Virus record (IMG/VR): IMGVR_UViG_3300050123_000043
Span: 33,829-97,828 of that record
Length of the DNA: 64,000 bases
Direction: 5' to 3' (one strand)
Source of the DNA: a virus
This document shows, piece after piece, positions 1-8,503 of the stretch (positions are counted from its first letter, which is position 1; each line of letters starts with the position of its first letter). The notes under the pieces were generated by a model. It saw only the letters and a program-made list of their open reading frames with translations. It had not been told where the DNA came from and made no database searches. Both the position numbers and the translations under genes were made by a program.

Positions 1-1712
1 AAAGTAAAGTTTCTAAACCTATTAAAGGTAAGAAAATTACAAGTTGGAGTGGTCGTGCTGCTCAACGTGGTCAAACTCAGATATTAACCGTTGGTTATGA
101 TGGTTTTGATACGTTTAAGACGATTCGTTCTCATTGTAATGAACATAAAACCGTGTTTTTGAAATTGTCTGGTGGACCAATTGACCAGGGATTCCATACT
201 GAAGGTCGTGGCCTGGTACGTGAATATTCTATCTTCAGTGGTTGCTGTGATGATTGCGGAACTGATTGTGATGATGTATCTGCTGAACGTATGGCTGAAG
301 ATTTAGTTCGCCAAATTAATACTGACCCTATTTTATCTTTGGGTTCAGCTACAAATCATCCCTATTCTCAAAAGAGCTTTACTAATAGATTAGTAAGAGC
401 TAAAAAGATAACTGCCTCTGCTCCTCCAACTCCAATTTCAACATGTACTGGATATTTATTGCCAGTTTGTGATAATGGTGATGATACTTCTCTCGGTGCA
501 GTCCAGGCTCAATATCCTGGTGTACACATTAAAAGGCTAAGTAGACTTGGTTCTACCTCTACATATGGACAGGTAATTCCATCTACATCTCCGGCTCCGG
601 CTGCTTTTAATGATTCTGGTATTCCTATCATTACTGATTGTCCTACATGTCCTTCTGGATATACTGAAGTAAACGGACAATATGTTACTGAAGTTACTCG
701 TGTGGATGCTGGTAATTCTGCTGCTTTGATTGCAGTAACTAACGCTTATGGTGCCACAGGTACAACTGCTGTTGTTTCTCGTATAATTTATCAATTCGGT
801 ACTTCTACTTATATTTTGGTTACTCCTTTTGAGATAACTTCTCCAATCGGAAGTGATAGTATATTAGAACTTGGTCTTACTCGTAATAGTTGCGTGTTGA
901 CTACTCCGATTACTATTCCTTGGAATGTTGGTGCCACCTTCAATGTATTTGGTAGAACATATTCTATAACTTTAGAAGATAATGTTTGCGGAGTAAGTCG
1001 TTTGGCTGAACTGCAAACTGCTTATCCTGATCTCGTGATCATAGATAATGGCCCTGGTACTGGTGGTGGTGTATGCGTACACAATTTCTCTACCGTTGTA
1101 TCTTCTAACTGTGTAGAACCTGGATGTCCAGCAGATGCTCCAATTTTTATTGCTCCGGATGCTTATCTGGGAATTTCTTGGAAAAGAGCATTTGATGCTG
1201 ATACCGCTACAGTAGTTGGTGTTGTTGTCGAAGCTGCATATGTTGACTTAATCGCCAGCGAGTGTGCATTCATTTTCTGGAGATATGATGCTGAACCTGT
1301 GTTCATTGAAATTTCTCAACATAGCCAGAATTATAATGACAATCCAACAACTTGTCATGATGAATGGCCTACAACTGAAATTCAGCCTGTTAAGTTACCA
1401 ATAGGTGTTGGTAGCCAGGTTCGTGAAGAAGAAGCTTACTTCAAAGGATACGAAAGAAAGTACTGGGATATTAATCCTATCGTTCGTCAATATCAGGATT
1501 CTCTGTTACAGGCCGATCCGTTGAGATATTACGATCAGTACACAATTGGATTTGAATTTGATTACCACGAATTCTGGTTCTCTGAAAAGTTTACTGACAG
1601 CTATCGTGTTGAAGTATATTTCCCAGAAGGAACCGGTGGTGAATTCCAGAACGCAATTAATTCATACGTTGCGAGTGTTGGAATTGACCTGGACCCTGTG
1701 GTTATTGTATAA
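1..1712 (+). CDS. Virion structural protein, probable major capsid protein (5' end outside window)
   Basis: The reading frame is open from base 3, so the gene starts upstream and only the last 569 or so residues are seen; the internal GTG at 153 is not its start. The residues are what a shell protein shows: beta-rich, many Cys pairs in the first 60 visible residues (GCCDDC), and an ordered C-terminal region rich in Tyr, Phe and Trp. It is followed by a strong terminator and then head-fibre genes, which is where the major capsid gene sits in crAss-like phages. No catalytic motif is visible. The capsid call rests mainly on position and length; another large head protein is possible. Stop is TAA. 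Confidence 0.5.
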   Translation, partial: SKVSKPIKGKKITSWSGRAAQRGQTQILTVGYDGFDTFKTIRSHCNEHKTVFLKLSGGPIDQGFHTEGRGLVREYSIFSGCCDDCGTDCDDVSAERMAEDLVRQINTDPILSLGSATNHPYSQKSFTNRLVRAKKITASAPPTPISTCTGYLLPVCDNGDDTSLGAVQAQYPGVHIKRLSRLGSTSTYGQVIPSTSPAPAAFNDSGIPIITDCPTCPSGYTEVNGQYVTEVTRVDAGNSAALIAVTNAYGATGTTAVVSRIIYQFGTSTYILVTPFEITSPIGSDSILELGLTRNSCVLTTPITIPWNVGATFNVFGRTYSITLEDNVCGVSRLAELQTAYPDLVIIDNGPGTGGGVCVHNFSTVVSSNCVEPGCPADAPIFIAPDAYLGISWKRAFDADTATVVGVVVEAAYVDLIASECAFIFWRYDAEPVFIEISQHSQNYNDNPTTCHDEWPTTEIQPVKLPIGVGSQVREEEAYFKGYERKYWDINPIVRQYQDSLLQADPLRYYDQYTIGFEFDYHEFWFSEKFTDSYRVEVYFPEGTGGEFQNAINSYVASVGIDLDPVVIV

Positions 1713-1734
1713 TAATTTTATGATTTAGTTTTTG

Positions 1735-1782
1735 AGGCACTGTGGAAGTGGTATTTAACCTGACCACAGTGCCTTTATTTTT
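1735..1782 (+). terminator. Rho-independent terminator after the capsid gene
   Basis: An 11-bp stem (AGGCACTGTGG at 1735-1745 pairing with 1764-1774) is followed by a T-rich run ending at about 1782. It lies just after the stop of the capsid gene and would let that gene be expressed at a higher level than the fibre genes downstream. Confidence 0.85.
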
Positions 1783-1834
1783 AATATTATTTATTCATAT
1801 TAAATTTTATCAGTTTTTTAAAACTGTTCTAGTT

Positions 1835-2539
1835 ATGCCAAAGATTTTAGATTTTCCATCTCAGTTGCATTTTCATACAGATTCAAGAAAATCTGTATTT
1901 TTAAGAGAACTTAAAAAGATTTTTATTTTTCTTGGAGTTCCTTTTTCTGATCCGTGTTGTGATAACAATCCCACACCTCCGTCATATCCGGTTTGTACAG
2001 ATGGTACTACAATACTAGGAAACGGTCTTGCTGGAAACTGTCTTCGTGTTGGTACTCCACCTCCTTCTTTTGGTGGACCATTTACTAATTTTTATGGTTT
2101 GACAGCAGGAACCGGTAATGGTGGTCCAACTGATTATGCTGCAACAGTTGCAGTTAAAACTTCAGTTGGAACAGGTAGAGTTCCGTTTCCAAGAAGCGGT
2201 CCAACTACAGGTGCTGCAACTAATATTGATGGTTCAAGTTTTAATTTACCTAATATAGGAATATATGAAGTTACTTTTGATGTACAAACTACTGAACCGG
2301 GTCAGTTAGAACTTGAGCTTAATGGTGCTGATTTACCAGCAACTGCTACAGGTAATCAGAACCCAACTTCTGGTGGACATCTATTCAGTGCTACATTTAT
2401 TATTACAACTACTGTAATCAATTCAGTATTGGCTGTAATTAATCCTGAAGGTAACTCACCAGCGTTGACAATTGTTCCTGCTGATGGATCAAGCACTCAC
2501 GCAAATGCTCAGAATTTGATCATTAAACAGATTGGATAA
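1835..2539 (+). CDS. Head fibre / decoration protein with BclA-type TNF-like C-terminal domain
   Basis: 234 residues from the ATG at 1835. An upstream in-frame GTG at 1742 would place translation inside the terminator hairpin, so the ATG is preferred. The C-terminal 135 residues match the BclA C-terminal (C1q/TNF-like jelly-roll) domain as I remember it: VPFPRSG, then SSFNLPNIGIYEV, then TEPGQLELELNG, ending NAQNLIIKQIG. This domain trimerises on Bacillus exosporium filaments and on some phage fibres. The N-terminal 60 residues are probably the capsid anchor. A paralogous domain is found in the gene at 3667-4701. Role inferred: trimeric surface fibre that binds glycans or mucus. Confidence 0.7.
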   Translation: MPKILDFPSQLHFHTDSRKSVFLRELKKIFIFLGVPFSDPCCDNNPTPPSYPVCTDGTTILGNGLAGNCLRVGTPPPSFGGPFTNFYGLTAGTGNGGPTDYAATVAVKTSVGTGRVPFPRSGPTTGAATNIDGSSFNLPNIGIYEVTFDVQTTEPGQLELELNGADLPATATGNQNPTSGGHLFSATFIITTTVINSVLAVINPEGNSPALTIVPADGSSTHANAQNLIIKQIG

Positions 2540-2559
2540 TAATATTTTTAAGCAGAAGA

Positions 2560-2603
2560 TGTATGGTTTGAGAATCCGTTTAACTTCTTCTCCAAACTAT
2601 ACA
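2560..2603 (+). promoter_or_regulatory. Long RNA hairpin between two head-fibre genes
   Basis: Arms 2560-2574 and 2588-2603 pair over about 15 bp with one G-U pair and one bulged C, around a 13-base loop. No T-run follows, so it does not look like an intrinsic terminator. It may be an RNA processing or stability element, or may lower translation of the gene starting at 2621. Confidence 0.55.
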
Positions 2604-2620
2604 AAGCAAAAATAATTAAT

Positions 2621-3205
2621 ATGCCATTAGGATTATATCGTAATAATTTAGATTTTGAGATATTAGAAACTGGAAATCCATCAACATTAGTTTTTGTAGA
2701 TTCTTCACAATATATCGAACCTCCTGATAAACCTCTGCTTGAGGTTTTTATCCCAGGGTATTCTAAATACCTACTCGTTAATATAATACCTAATCAGGTA
2801 AATACATTCAATTCTAGCACACTTAGATTATCAGAATCTTTAAGTATAAGTCATTTAACTATTCTTCCAGATGGAGTTTGGAATTTTAAATATAAGATTT
2901 GTCCTTATGCCTATGTCTTTATTGAAAAGAGCACAATGAGAACAACTCTTATAAATAAAAAATTAGATAGAGCATATAATGAAATTGATCTTGAAAGATG
3001 TACTGATAAAACAAGTACATTTATTTTAGATCAATTAACAAGAGTTCAAATTTTAATTAGAGGATCAAAAGCAGTTGTGGAAAAGGATCAAAAAAGAGCG
3101 TCTGAATATTATAACCTGGCTGATAGATTATTGGATCAGGTATTAGATAAATTTTGTAAAAATTGTAGTCAATGGGGTGCTCAACTTGCGGGAAACAGGG
3201 AGTAA
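2621..3205 (+). CDS. Hypothetical head-region protein
   Basis: 194 residues, not recognised. The N-terminal half is beta-rich (residues 1-100); the C-terminal half is helical and charged, with a Lys/Arg-rich helix around residues 145-170 and a final pair of Cys (CKNC). It overlaps the next gene by 34 bases, so the two are probably translationally coupled. Its position among head-fibre genes suggests a virion assembly or decoration role; nothing in the sequence shows an enzyme. Confidence 0.6.
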   Translation: MPLGLYRNNLDFEILETGNPSTLVFVDSSQYIEPPDKPLLEVFIPGYSKYLLVNIIPNQVNTFNSSTLRLSESLSISHLTILPDGVWNFKYKICPYAYVFIEKSTMRTTLINKKLDRAYNEIDLERCTDKTSTFILDQLTRVQILIRGSKAVVEKDQKRASEYYNLADRLLDQVLDKFCKNCSQWGAQLAGNRE

Positions 3206-3501
3206 GTCCTCAACCTTATCAGTTTAAATATGTCCCTAATAATCGGATACAGATAGAGCCTCAAGTTGATGAAAATTGTGAATACACAACAAGTCAACTT
3301 AATATATGGCTTTCTAAGTTAATTTGTTGTAAGGATACAGGTCTTTATGTAACATTAAAGATCAAGGCTTCAAATTTAAACAAATATTTGGGTATTGTAG
3401 GGTCGGCAATAAATTATAAATCCCATCCTTGTTGGTTTAAAAAAGAATTAGATAATATTGCGAATATAATAATTATTATTGAAAATAGTGGGAAATGTTA
3501 G
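3172..3501 (+). CDS. Small hypothetical protein with N-terminal CxxC
   Basis: 109 residues, starting MGCSTCGKQ inside the end of the previous gene. It has a CxxC near the N terminus and a CC pair in the middle, like several proteins in this head cluster. Not recognised. It ends in TAG and overlaps the next small gene by 7 bases, which supports its being real and part of a tightly packed chain. Confidence 0.55.
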   Translation: MGCSTCGKQGVSPQPYQFKYVPNNRIQIEPQVDENCEYTTSQLNIWLSKLICCKDTGLYVTLKIKASNLNKYLGIVGSAINYKSHPCWFKKELDNIANIIIIIENSGKC

Positions 3502-3680
3502 ATTTGAATCAAAAATTTATTTCATTAGCGGAAAGTGTGAGGGCAGAAGCTCTTTATGATATGGCTTTTATTATTAGCGCGAATGAATTTCATTCATTAG
3601 ACTTTTTTAAAGAACTATCTGATCAACGTAATTTAAACTTTAACATCTATACAAATCATATACAGAATGCTCCTTTGTGA
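3495..3680 (+). CDS. Small hypothetical protein
   Basis: 61 residues, helical by composition and without recognisable motif. Its ATG overlaps the end of the preceding gene, and its end overlaps the start of the following fibre gene by 14 bases. It is the only plus-strand gene listed here that ends in TGA, and a TAA follows directly in frame. The packing argues that it is translated; the function is unknown. Confidence 0.5.
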   Translation: MLDLNQKFISLAESVRAEALYDMAFIISANEFHSLDFFKELSDQRNLNFNIYTNHIQNAPL

Positions 3681-4701
3681 TAAATCGAAATATAATTGTG
3701 GATTAATAATTACTTCATCTTGTGTTCCTTATACGGGACATGATTTGACCGTATTAAGAGATCCTTCCTTATTACCTTGTAATGCAAACATTAATGAGGT
3801 TATAGGAGTTTTTGATTTTGTTTTAAAAGAGGTTATAGATGGTAATGATCTTACAAATTTAAATGCAAGATGTTTAGCTTTTACTCCTTCTATTGTAAAA
3901 ATAAATCAACTTCATCAAATTGAAATTGATCAGATTTGTGCTAATAGCGCGTCCTTAGCTTCGTTACAAACGCAATTTAATGACTTAAATATTGGTACAG
4001 AACCTATACAAATAAATTTGTTGTGTTTGACTCCAGCCGCTGCTGCTTGTTTGACACCGCCTAATACTTATCCATTAATTGCTGTATTAAATACATTTGT
4101 TAATGAAATTTGTACATTAATAACAGACGTTGCAAACATTTCAATACCTCAAATTTGTACAGACGGTGTTACAATACTGGGAAATGGTACACTAGGTAAC
4201 TGTCTTCGTACAGGAACCGTTCCTCCTTCTTCTCTGCCGTTTGCTGATTTCTTTGGATTAACAGCAGGAACGGGGAATGTTGGACCGACTGATTATCCGT
4301 CAACTATTCCGGTTAAAACGTCTGTTGGCACTGGTAGGGTTCCATTTCCAAGAAATGGAGCAACGATTGCTGGTGCGGCTACAAGAATTGATTCGTCAAG
4401 TTTTACGTTACCTAATGTTGGAACTTACGAAATTATATTCTCAGTTCATACAACAGAACCGGGTCAGTTGCAAGTTGAATTGAATGGTGTTGATATATCA
4501 GAATCGGTTACTCCGAACATGAATCCGACTGCGGGGGGACATCCTATCTTTGGTTATATTATTGTTACGACTACTTTACCAAATGAAATAGTGGCAATAG
4601 TTAATGCTGACGGTAATTCAACAGCATTGACAATTACTCCTCCTAATGGGGCAAACACTCATGCGAACGCACAAAGATTAATAATTAAACAAATTGCCTA
4701 A
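3667..4701 (+). CDS. Head fibre protein with BclA-type TNF-like C-terminal domain
   Basis: 344 residues. Residues 1-160 hold a Cys-containing base domain (TSSCVPYTGHDLT) and a helical stretch. Residues 165-344 repeat the C-terminal architecture of the gene at 1835-2539: CTDGxTILGNG, FFGLTAGTGN, VPFPRNG, SSFTLPNVGTYEI, TEPGQLQVELNG, and a final AQRLIIKQIA. This is the BclA-C/TNF-like fold, which forms trimers. The two genes look like a duplication of one display domain attached to two different anchors. Probable fibre on the capsid surface. Confidence 0.7.
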   Translation: MLLCDKSKYNCGLIITSSCVPYTGHDLTVLRDPSLLPCNANINEVIGVFDFVLKEVIDGNDLTNLNARCLAFTPSIVKINQLHQIEIDQICANSASLASLQTQFNDLNIGTEPIQINLLCLTPAAAACLTPPNTYPLIAVLNTFVNEICTLITDVANISIPQICTDGVTILGNGTLGNCLRTGTVPPSSLPFADFFGLTAGTGNVGPTDYPSTIPVKTSVGTGRVPFPRNGATIAGAATRIDSSSFTLPNVGTYEIIFSVHTTEPGQLQVELNGVDISESVTPNMNPTAGGHPIFGYIIVTTTLPNEIVAIVNADGNSTALTITPPNGANTHANAQRLIIKQIA

Positions 4702-4716
4702 TTAAAGTTATATACT

Positions 4717-5487
4717 ATGTGGAACAATAATAATGGATTTTTACATTGCGACTCTTGTGGTGGAAGAGGCTGTGATCGTTGCCGTGGAAGTTATCCCTTT
4801 CCTGCTGAACCGTGTAGTCCACGTTTTTTATCATGTGGTAATGATGGATGTCCAATTTTATTAGATACTTCTTGTTCTATTTATCATAAAAATAAGAATC
4901 AAATTTCAGGTTTAATTAATTTGAATTTACCAAACGGATCTACTCTTCAATTAATACTTGAAACTATTGATGCTCAGTTAGGAAGCCTAAATGTTAATAA
5001 TTGGAATATTCCTTTCTTAAGATCTGTTCCCTATACTATAAATAATTTGCCACAATTTGCTGGTGCCGTGGATAGTGAATTTTCATTAATCGCTGGACAG
5101 ATCGCTACTTTACAAGCTGATGTAAATATACCAAATACTTCTACAGATACTTCTACTGTTCATTTTGTTTTAACGGGAACACTAAGTAGAAATATAAGTG
5201 CAGATGTAAAAGTATCGGCTGTAGCAGGTAATCAATTATCTATTCAACCGGATGGATTGTTCTCCCAGGCTCAAAATCTATCAATAGACTACATAGCCAA
5301 GACCTTGACCATTACAGACGGCAATACAGTAGACTTTTCATCTATTGTTAATGGTAATGCTGGCTTCTTAGGAAACTTTACGGGATCTGATCCAACGGCT
5401 ACTGACGGACAATATTGGTATAGAACAGATACTACTCAATTGAAAATAAAAGTAGGTGGAGTTGTGAAAATAATAACCATAAGCTAA
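4717..5487 (+). CDS. Head fibre-like protein with Cys-rich N terminus
   Basis: 256 residues. The first 60 contain CxxC pairs (CDSCGGRGCDRC) that could bind zinc or form a cross-linked anchor. Residues 50-85 carry a segment (CSIYH, then NLxLPNGST and an ExIDAxLG helix) shared with the gene at 5501, so the two have a common anchor. The C-terminal end (TDGQYWYRTDTTQLKI) resembles short beta caps at fibre tips. Likely another capsid fibre or decoration protein. Confidence 0.6.
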   Translation: MWNNNNGFLHCDSCGGRGCDRCRGSYPFPAEPCSPRFLSCGNDGCPILLDTSCSIYHKNKNQISGLINLNLPNGSTLQLILETIDAQLGSLNVNNWNIPFLRSVPYTINNLPQFAGAVDSEFSLIAGQIATLQADVNIPNTSTDTSTVHFVLTGTLSRNISADVKVSAVAGNQLSIQPDGLFSQAQNLSIDYIAKTLTITDGNTVDFSSIVNGNAGFLGNFTGSDPTATDGQYWYRTDTTQLKIKVGGVVKIITIS

Positions 5488-5500
5488 ATTAATTAAAGAT

Positions 5501-6880
5501 ATGTGCTCAATTTGTGGACGGCCTGATTATGTAAGATGTGATTGTCAAAGCGCACAGCCTTTTTGTGACCAGTGTGCTGAGGATAGTGTATGTCTTGATA
5601 AATTAGATTCAGCATGTCTTATATATCATTTTGGTAATCCTGCTTTACCTACTCGTCTTATTAATTTAGATTTACCTAACGGATCATCTGCTCAAACAAT
5701 ATTTGAAGCTATAGATGCAGCACTCGGTAGATCTGGAAGTGGCCCATTATCATCAACCGATACTAATGCGATTCATCTATTATTAGACGGCCCAGGTAAT
5801 CGTCATATAACTGCTACTTTAATTCTTTCTGCACAATCAGGAAATACCGCTGTAATAAACAGTGATGGTTTATTTGTTCCTCTCCCAAATAATTTATATA
5901 AGGTTCAAGTTGATGGAAGTCACATTCCATATTATCTTGAAGATGCTCTTATTGGAGGAACTGATGGAATTGTATCTCTTAGTTTTGAACCATCAAACGG
6001 AATATTGTTTGGATTACCGTCAATAAATATGACGGCTGTTGTAGATGCTATAACAGGAAATCAGGCATTGATAGATTCTTTGTCGGGTTCTATACTAAAT
6101 GATCTATTAAATAATCCTTCATATTTCTCTCAATTACTGGGTGCAATTGAAACTGGTATATTAAATGATCCTAATTTCATTACTGCTCTTACTCAGGCTA
6201 TCTTGAATAACCCGGCAGCTAAAGCACTGCTTTGTAGCGAACTTGAAGCTTGTCTTAATCCAACAGGAAGCACTTGTAATGCCCCTATAATTACTGATGC
6301 AACAACAATGATTTCAAGTACCGGAGGTACTGTTGTATTGACTATTACTTACACAGATGCTTCTCCATTACCTGATGACGGATACTTAGTATTCTATAGA
6401 AAGTTTGGAAGCTTGGGTGCATATACATCTGCTGGACCATTCCCTAATAGTTCAAGCCCGATTATAATACCTGGACTTTCTCCTTCCGATTATGAAGGTT
6501 ATGTGGAATCTGATTGTGATGGATCATTCAGTAGTGGTGCAACATTTGTAACAAATGATTATTATAATGTTGATATAACAAATGATCTTCCAAATCTGGT
6601 TATAACAAACGTCACTGGAATAGGAGGCTTCACATTTAGTGGACCGGTTCCAGTAGGTGGAAGAGATACAGGAGTTCATACAGCATTTACAGCAATTATT
6701 CAGGTTACTACAACAGGAATTGCGGCAATAACTGGAAATCTGGCACTCGTTAGAAACGGTATAGTTATAGATTGTATAAATATACCTTCATCTACTACTC
6801 CAGGAGTATTAACCTTTACTTCACAAACCTTTGTTGGTACCGATCTTATACAGATTGAGCTTAATACAGGAACTTGTTAA
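5501..6880 (+). CDS. Head fibre-like protein with Cys-rich anchor and fibronectin-like domain
   Basis: 459 residues. The N terminus (MCSICGRPDYVRCDC) and the following CLIYH...LINLDLPNGSS...IDAALG segment match the gene at 4717. Residues 200-255 are a helical stretch with repeated NDP/NNP motifs. Residues 260-355 (APIITDATTM... to YVESDCDG) look like a fibronectin type III fold, and the remainder is beta-rich. It is the last gene of the head-fibre set and is followed by a terminator. Function inferred: surface fibre or adhesin on the head. Confidence 0.6.
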   Translation: MCSICGRPDYVRCDCQSAQPFCDQCAEDSVCLDKLDSACLIYHFGNPALPTRLINLDLPNGSSAQTIFEAIDAALGRSGSGPLSSTDTNAIHLLLDGPGNRHITATLILSAQSGNTAVINSDGLFVPLPNNLYKVQVDGSHIPYYLEDALIGGTDGIVSLSFEPSNGILFGLPSINMTAVVDAITGNQALIDSLSGSILNDLLNNPSYFSQLLGAIETGILNDPNFITALTQAILNNPAAKALLCSELEACLNPTGSTCNAPIITDATTMISSTGGTVVLTITYTDASPLPDDGYLVFYRKFGSLGAYTSAGPFPNSSSPIIIPGLSPSDYEGYVESDCDGSFSSGATFVTNDYYNVDITNDLPNLVITNVTGIGGFTFSGPVPVGGRDTGVHTAFTAIIQVTTTGIAAITGNLALVRNGIVIDCINIPSSTTPGVLTFTSQTFVGTDLIQIELNTGTC

Positions 6881-6930
6881 TAAATTAAAAGGACTGAGTT
6901 TTGTTGGTTTTTTCTCAGCACTCTTTATAT

Positions 6931-6956
6931 CCCCCGTTTCTACGGGGGTTTTTTTT
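6931..6956 (+). terminator. Rho-independent terminator closing the head-fibre operon
   Basis: CCCCCGT at 6931-6937 pairs with ACGGGGG at 6942-6948, with a 4-base loop and a run of eight T. It separates the head-fibre operon from the following cassette. Confidence 0.92.
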
Positions 6957-6976
6957 ATAACACTTTTTTGTTATAA
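6955..6976 (+). promoter_or_regulatory. 22-bp palindrome, possible operator (copy 1)
   Basis: TTATAACA, six bases, TGTTATAA. The two 8-base arms are perfect. It ends five bases before the -33 element of the promoter at 6981. Further copies occur at 8403, 8474, 22536, 22577 and 22599. Confidence 0.7.
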
Positions 6977-6980
6977 TTTC

Positions 6981-7010
6981 TTTGTTTTACCGATAATTGT
7001 ATTATCTTTG
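6981..7010 (+). promoter_or_regulatory. Bacteroidota-type promoter for the HTH-phosphoesterase gene
   Basis: TTTG at 6981-6984, 18-base spacer, TATCTTTG at 7003-7010. This matches the -33/-7 consensus TTTG/TAnnTTTG of the Bacteroidota primary sigma factor. Transcription would begin at about 7016, leaving a leader of roughly 12 bases before the ATG at 7028. Confidence 0.8.
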
Positions 7011-7027
7011 TACAAAATGTGTTCATT

Positions 7028-8371
7028 ATGGGTAATAAGGAAACTTTACGTCAACAAGTTAATGAGTTTATTAAACAAAATCCTATAAAGTACAGAGAAA
7101 GAGGATGTTATAATGAATGTGCTGAGAAGTTTGGATTGACTGCTGAACAGGTTAGGAGAATATATAGAACTTTGAGGAAAAGAGCGTCTGTTAATTATTA
7201 TCATGTGGAAATTCCAGAAAGTACTTTAACAACAGCTTCAAATAGTTTTAAAGAAAACGTTAAAACCGGAGAAGCTGATCTTATAACTGTCACTAATAAG
7301 CGTATCAAGACCCTGGGTGATCTTATAGCAATTTGCGAGATAGATCTTGAAATCTGGGACATAATTACATGGGAATGTAACAAATGGGAGGTCGGTGCCA
7401 AGAACGCAGCTAAAGAAATCGTTGTATCGCCCCTTTTCCAGGTCAAGGCGAAGTTATCTCGTAGGAAGATAGATACTGACCTTCGTTTACAGAAAGAGGC
7501 CCTCCTTGAGGAGCTAAAGGGCTTTAAACCCAATTACGATCTGGATGTCATTAATCGTATACATACCGGGATTCTGAGACCGGATAATCAAAGGCTCCTG
7601 GAGATCTGTATTTTTGATCCTCACTTTGGTAAGCTGTCCTGGAGAGAAGAAGCCGGGGAGGATTATGACATCAAGATCGCAGAAAAGAGGGTTAAGGACG
7701 CAATTAAAGATTTACTGAGCGAAGTTAACCTATCTACAGTTGAAAGAATCCTGTTACCCCTTGGTAATGATCTCATTAACGTAGACAGCAGCAATAATAT
7801 GACTTTCGCTGGTACCCCACAGAGCACCGATGTAAGGTATCCTAAAATAATCAAGGTCGTTCGTAGAGTCCTGACCCAGATCATTTTAGATCTTTCCCTA
7901 ATCGCTCCTGTGGATGTGGTAATTGTACCAGGGAACCACGATACGATCTCCTCCTTCATGATGGGAGAGATCCTGGACGCTACATTTTCCAGTAACCCGC
8001 GTGTAAACGTGGATAACGGTCCAAAATTAAGAAAATACTACAGATACGGTCTAAATTCTTTTCAATTTTCTCACGGAAATGAAGAGAGGCATGAGGCTCT
8101 TGGATTAATCTTTGCTACAGAAGAAAAGAACCTTTGGGCGGCAACAAAGTTCAGATTCTCGCAACTCGGTCATTATCATAAGAATAAGAAGATCAATTAT
8201 GTTAGCGTGGATGAACACCAGGGATTCCAGATTCAGATTTTGCCCAGTTTATCGGGAGTAGATGCATGGCACTACAAGAAGGGATACAAATCTCTTCATC
8301 AGGCCAAGGCATTACTTTACGATAAAGATAAGGGGCCAGTCGGTGAATTTACCACAACCTCAACCCTTTAG
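7028..8371 (+). CDS. Helix-turn-helix protein fused to calcineurin-like metallophosphoesterase
   Basis: 447 residues from the ATG at 7028 (a GTG at 7019 is also in frame). Residues 25-50 form a helix-turn-helix (YNECAEKFGLTAEQVRRIY). Residues 190-400 carry the full binuclear metal signature: D197-x-H199, G246-N-D248, G302-N-H-D305, S348-H-G350 and G381-H-Y-H384. Such enzymes hydrolyse phosphodiesters, often nucleic acid. The gene has its own promoter and its own terminators on both sides, is visibly richer in G+C from about 7280 on, and breaks the structural operon, so it behaves like an acquired cassette (moron). Substrate unknown; a nuclease or DNA-end processing role is plausible. Confidence 0.8.
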   Translation: MGNKETLRQQVNEFIKQNPIKYRERGCYNECAEKFGLTAEQVRRIYRTLRKRASVNYYHVEIPESTLTTASNSFKENVKTGEADLITVTNKRIKTLGDLIAICEIDLEIWDIITWECNKWEVGAKNAAKEIVVSPLFQVKAKLSRRKIDTDLRLQKEALLEELKGFKPNYDLDVINRIHTGILRPDNQRLLEICIFDPHFGKLSWREEAGEDYDIKIAEKRVKDAIKDLLSEVNLSTVERILLPLGNDLINVDSSNNMTFAGTPQSTDVRYPKIIKVVRRVLTQIILDLSLIAPVDVVIVPGNHDTISSFMMGEILDATFSSNPRVNVDNGPKLRKYYRYGLNSFQFSHGNEERHEALGLIFATEEKNLWAATKFRFSQLGHYHKNKKINYVSVDEHQGFQIQILPSLSGVDAWHYKKGYKSLHQAKALLYDKDKGPVGEFTTTSTL

Positions 8372-8375
8372 ATAT

Positions 8376-8398
8376 AACCCCCTTTTAGGGGGTTTTTT
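8376..8398 (+). terminator. Rho-independent terminator after the phosphoesterase
   Basis: CCCCC at 8378-8382 pairs with GGGGG at 8388-8392 around TTTTA, followed by six T. It insulates the cassette from the ring-protein operon. Confidence 0.88.
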
Positions 8399-8402
8399 AT
8401 TT

Positions 8403-8495
8403 TTATAACAAAATTTTGTGATAATTTTCCTAAATAAGAAAATATTCCATAATTTTGATCATTCTGATCAAATTTATCACAAAATTTTGTTATAA
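8403..8495 (+). promoter_or_regulatory. Leader with two exactly inverted 22-bp palindromic motifs (copies 2 and 3)
   Basis: The 22-mers at 8403-8424 (TTATAACA...TGTGATAA) and 8474-8495 (TTATCACA...TGTTATAA) are exact reverse complements of each other. Between them, 8453-8474 holds another dyad (TTTTGATCA, TTC, TGATCAAAT). The whole 100-base gap before the ATG at 8504 is thus made of inverted repeats. No clear TTTG/TAnnTTTG promoter is seen here, so this may be a phage-specific promoter or an operator region for the tail operon. Confidence 0.65.
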
Positions 8496-8503
8496 TTTTT
8501 ATT

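Noticed and set aside
1742-1834. GTG-started extension of the BclA-type fibre gene with a hydrophobic N terminus
   Set aside because: It would be translated through a strong terminator hairpin, and the ATG at 1835 gives a well-formed protein start.
8403-8495. CRISPR-like repeat pair or attachment site
   Set aside because: Only two units in inverted order, AT-rich palindromes and related copies at other leaders; a regulatory role fits better.
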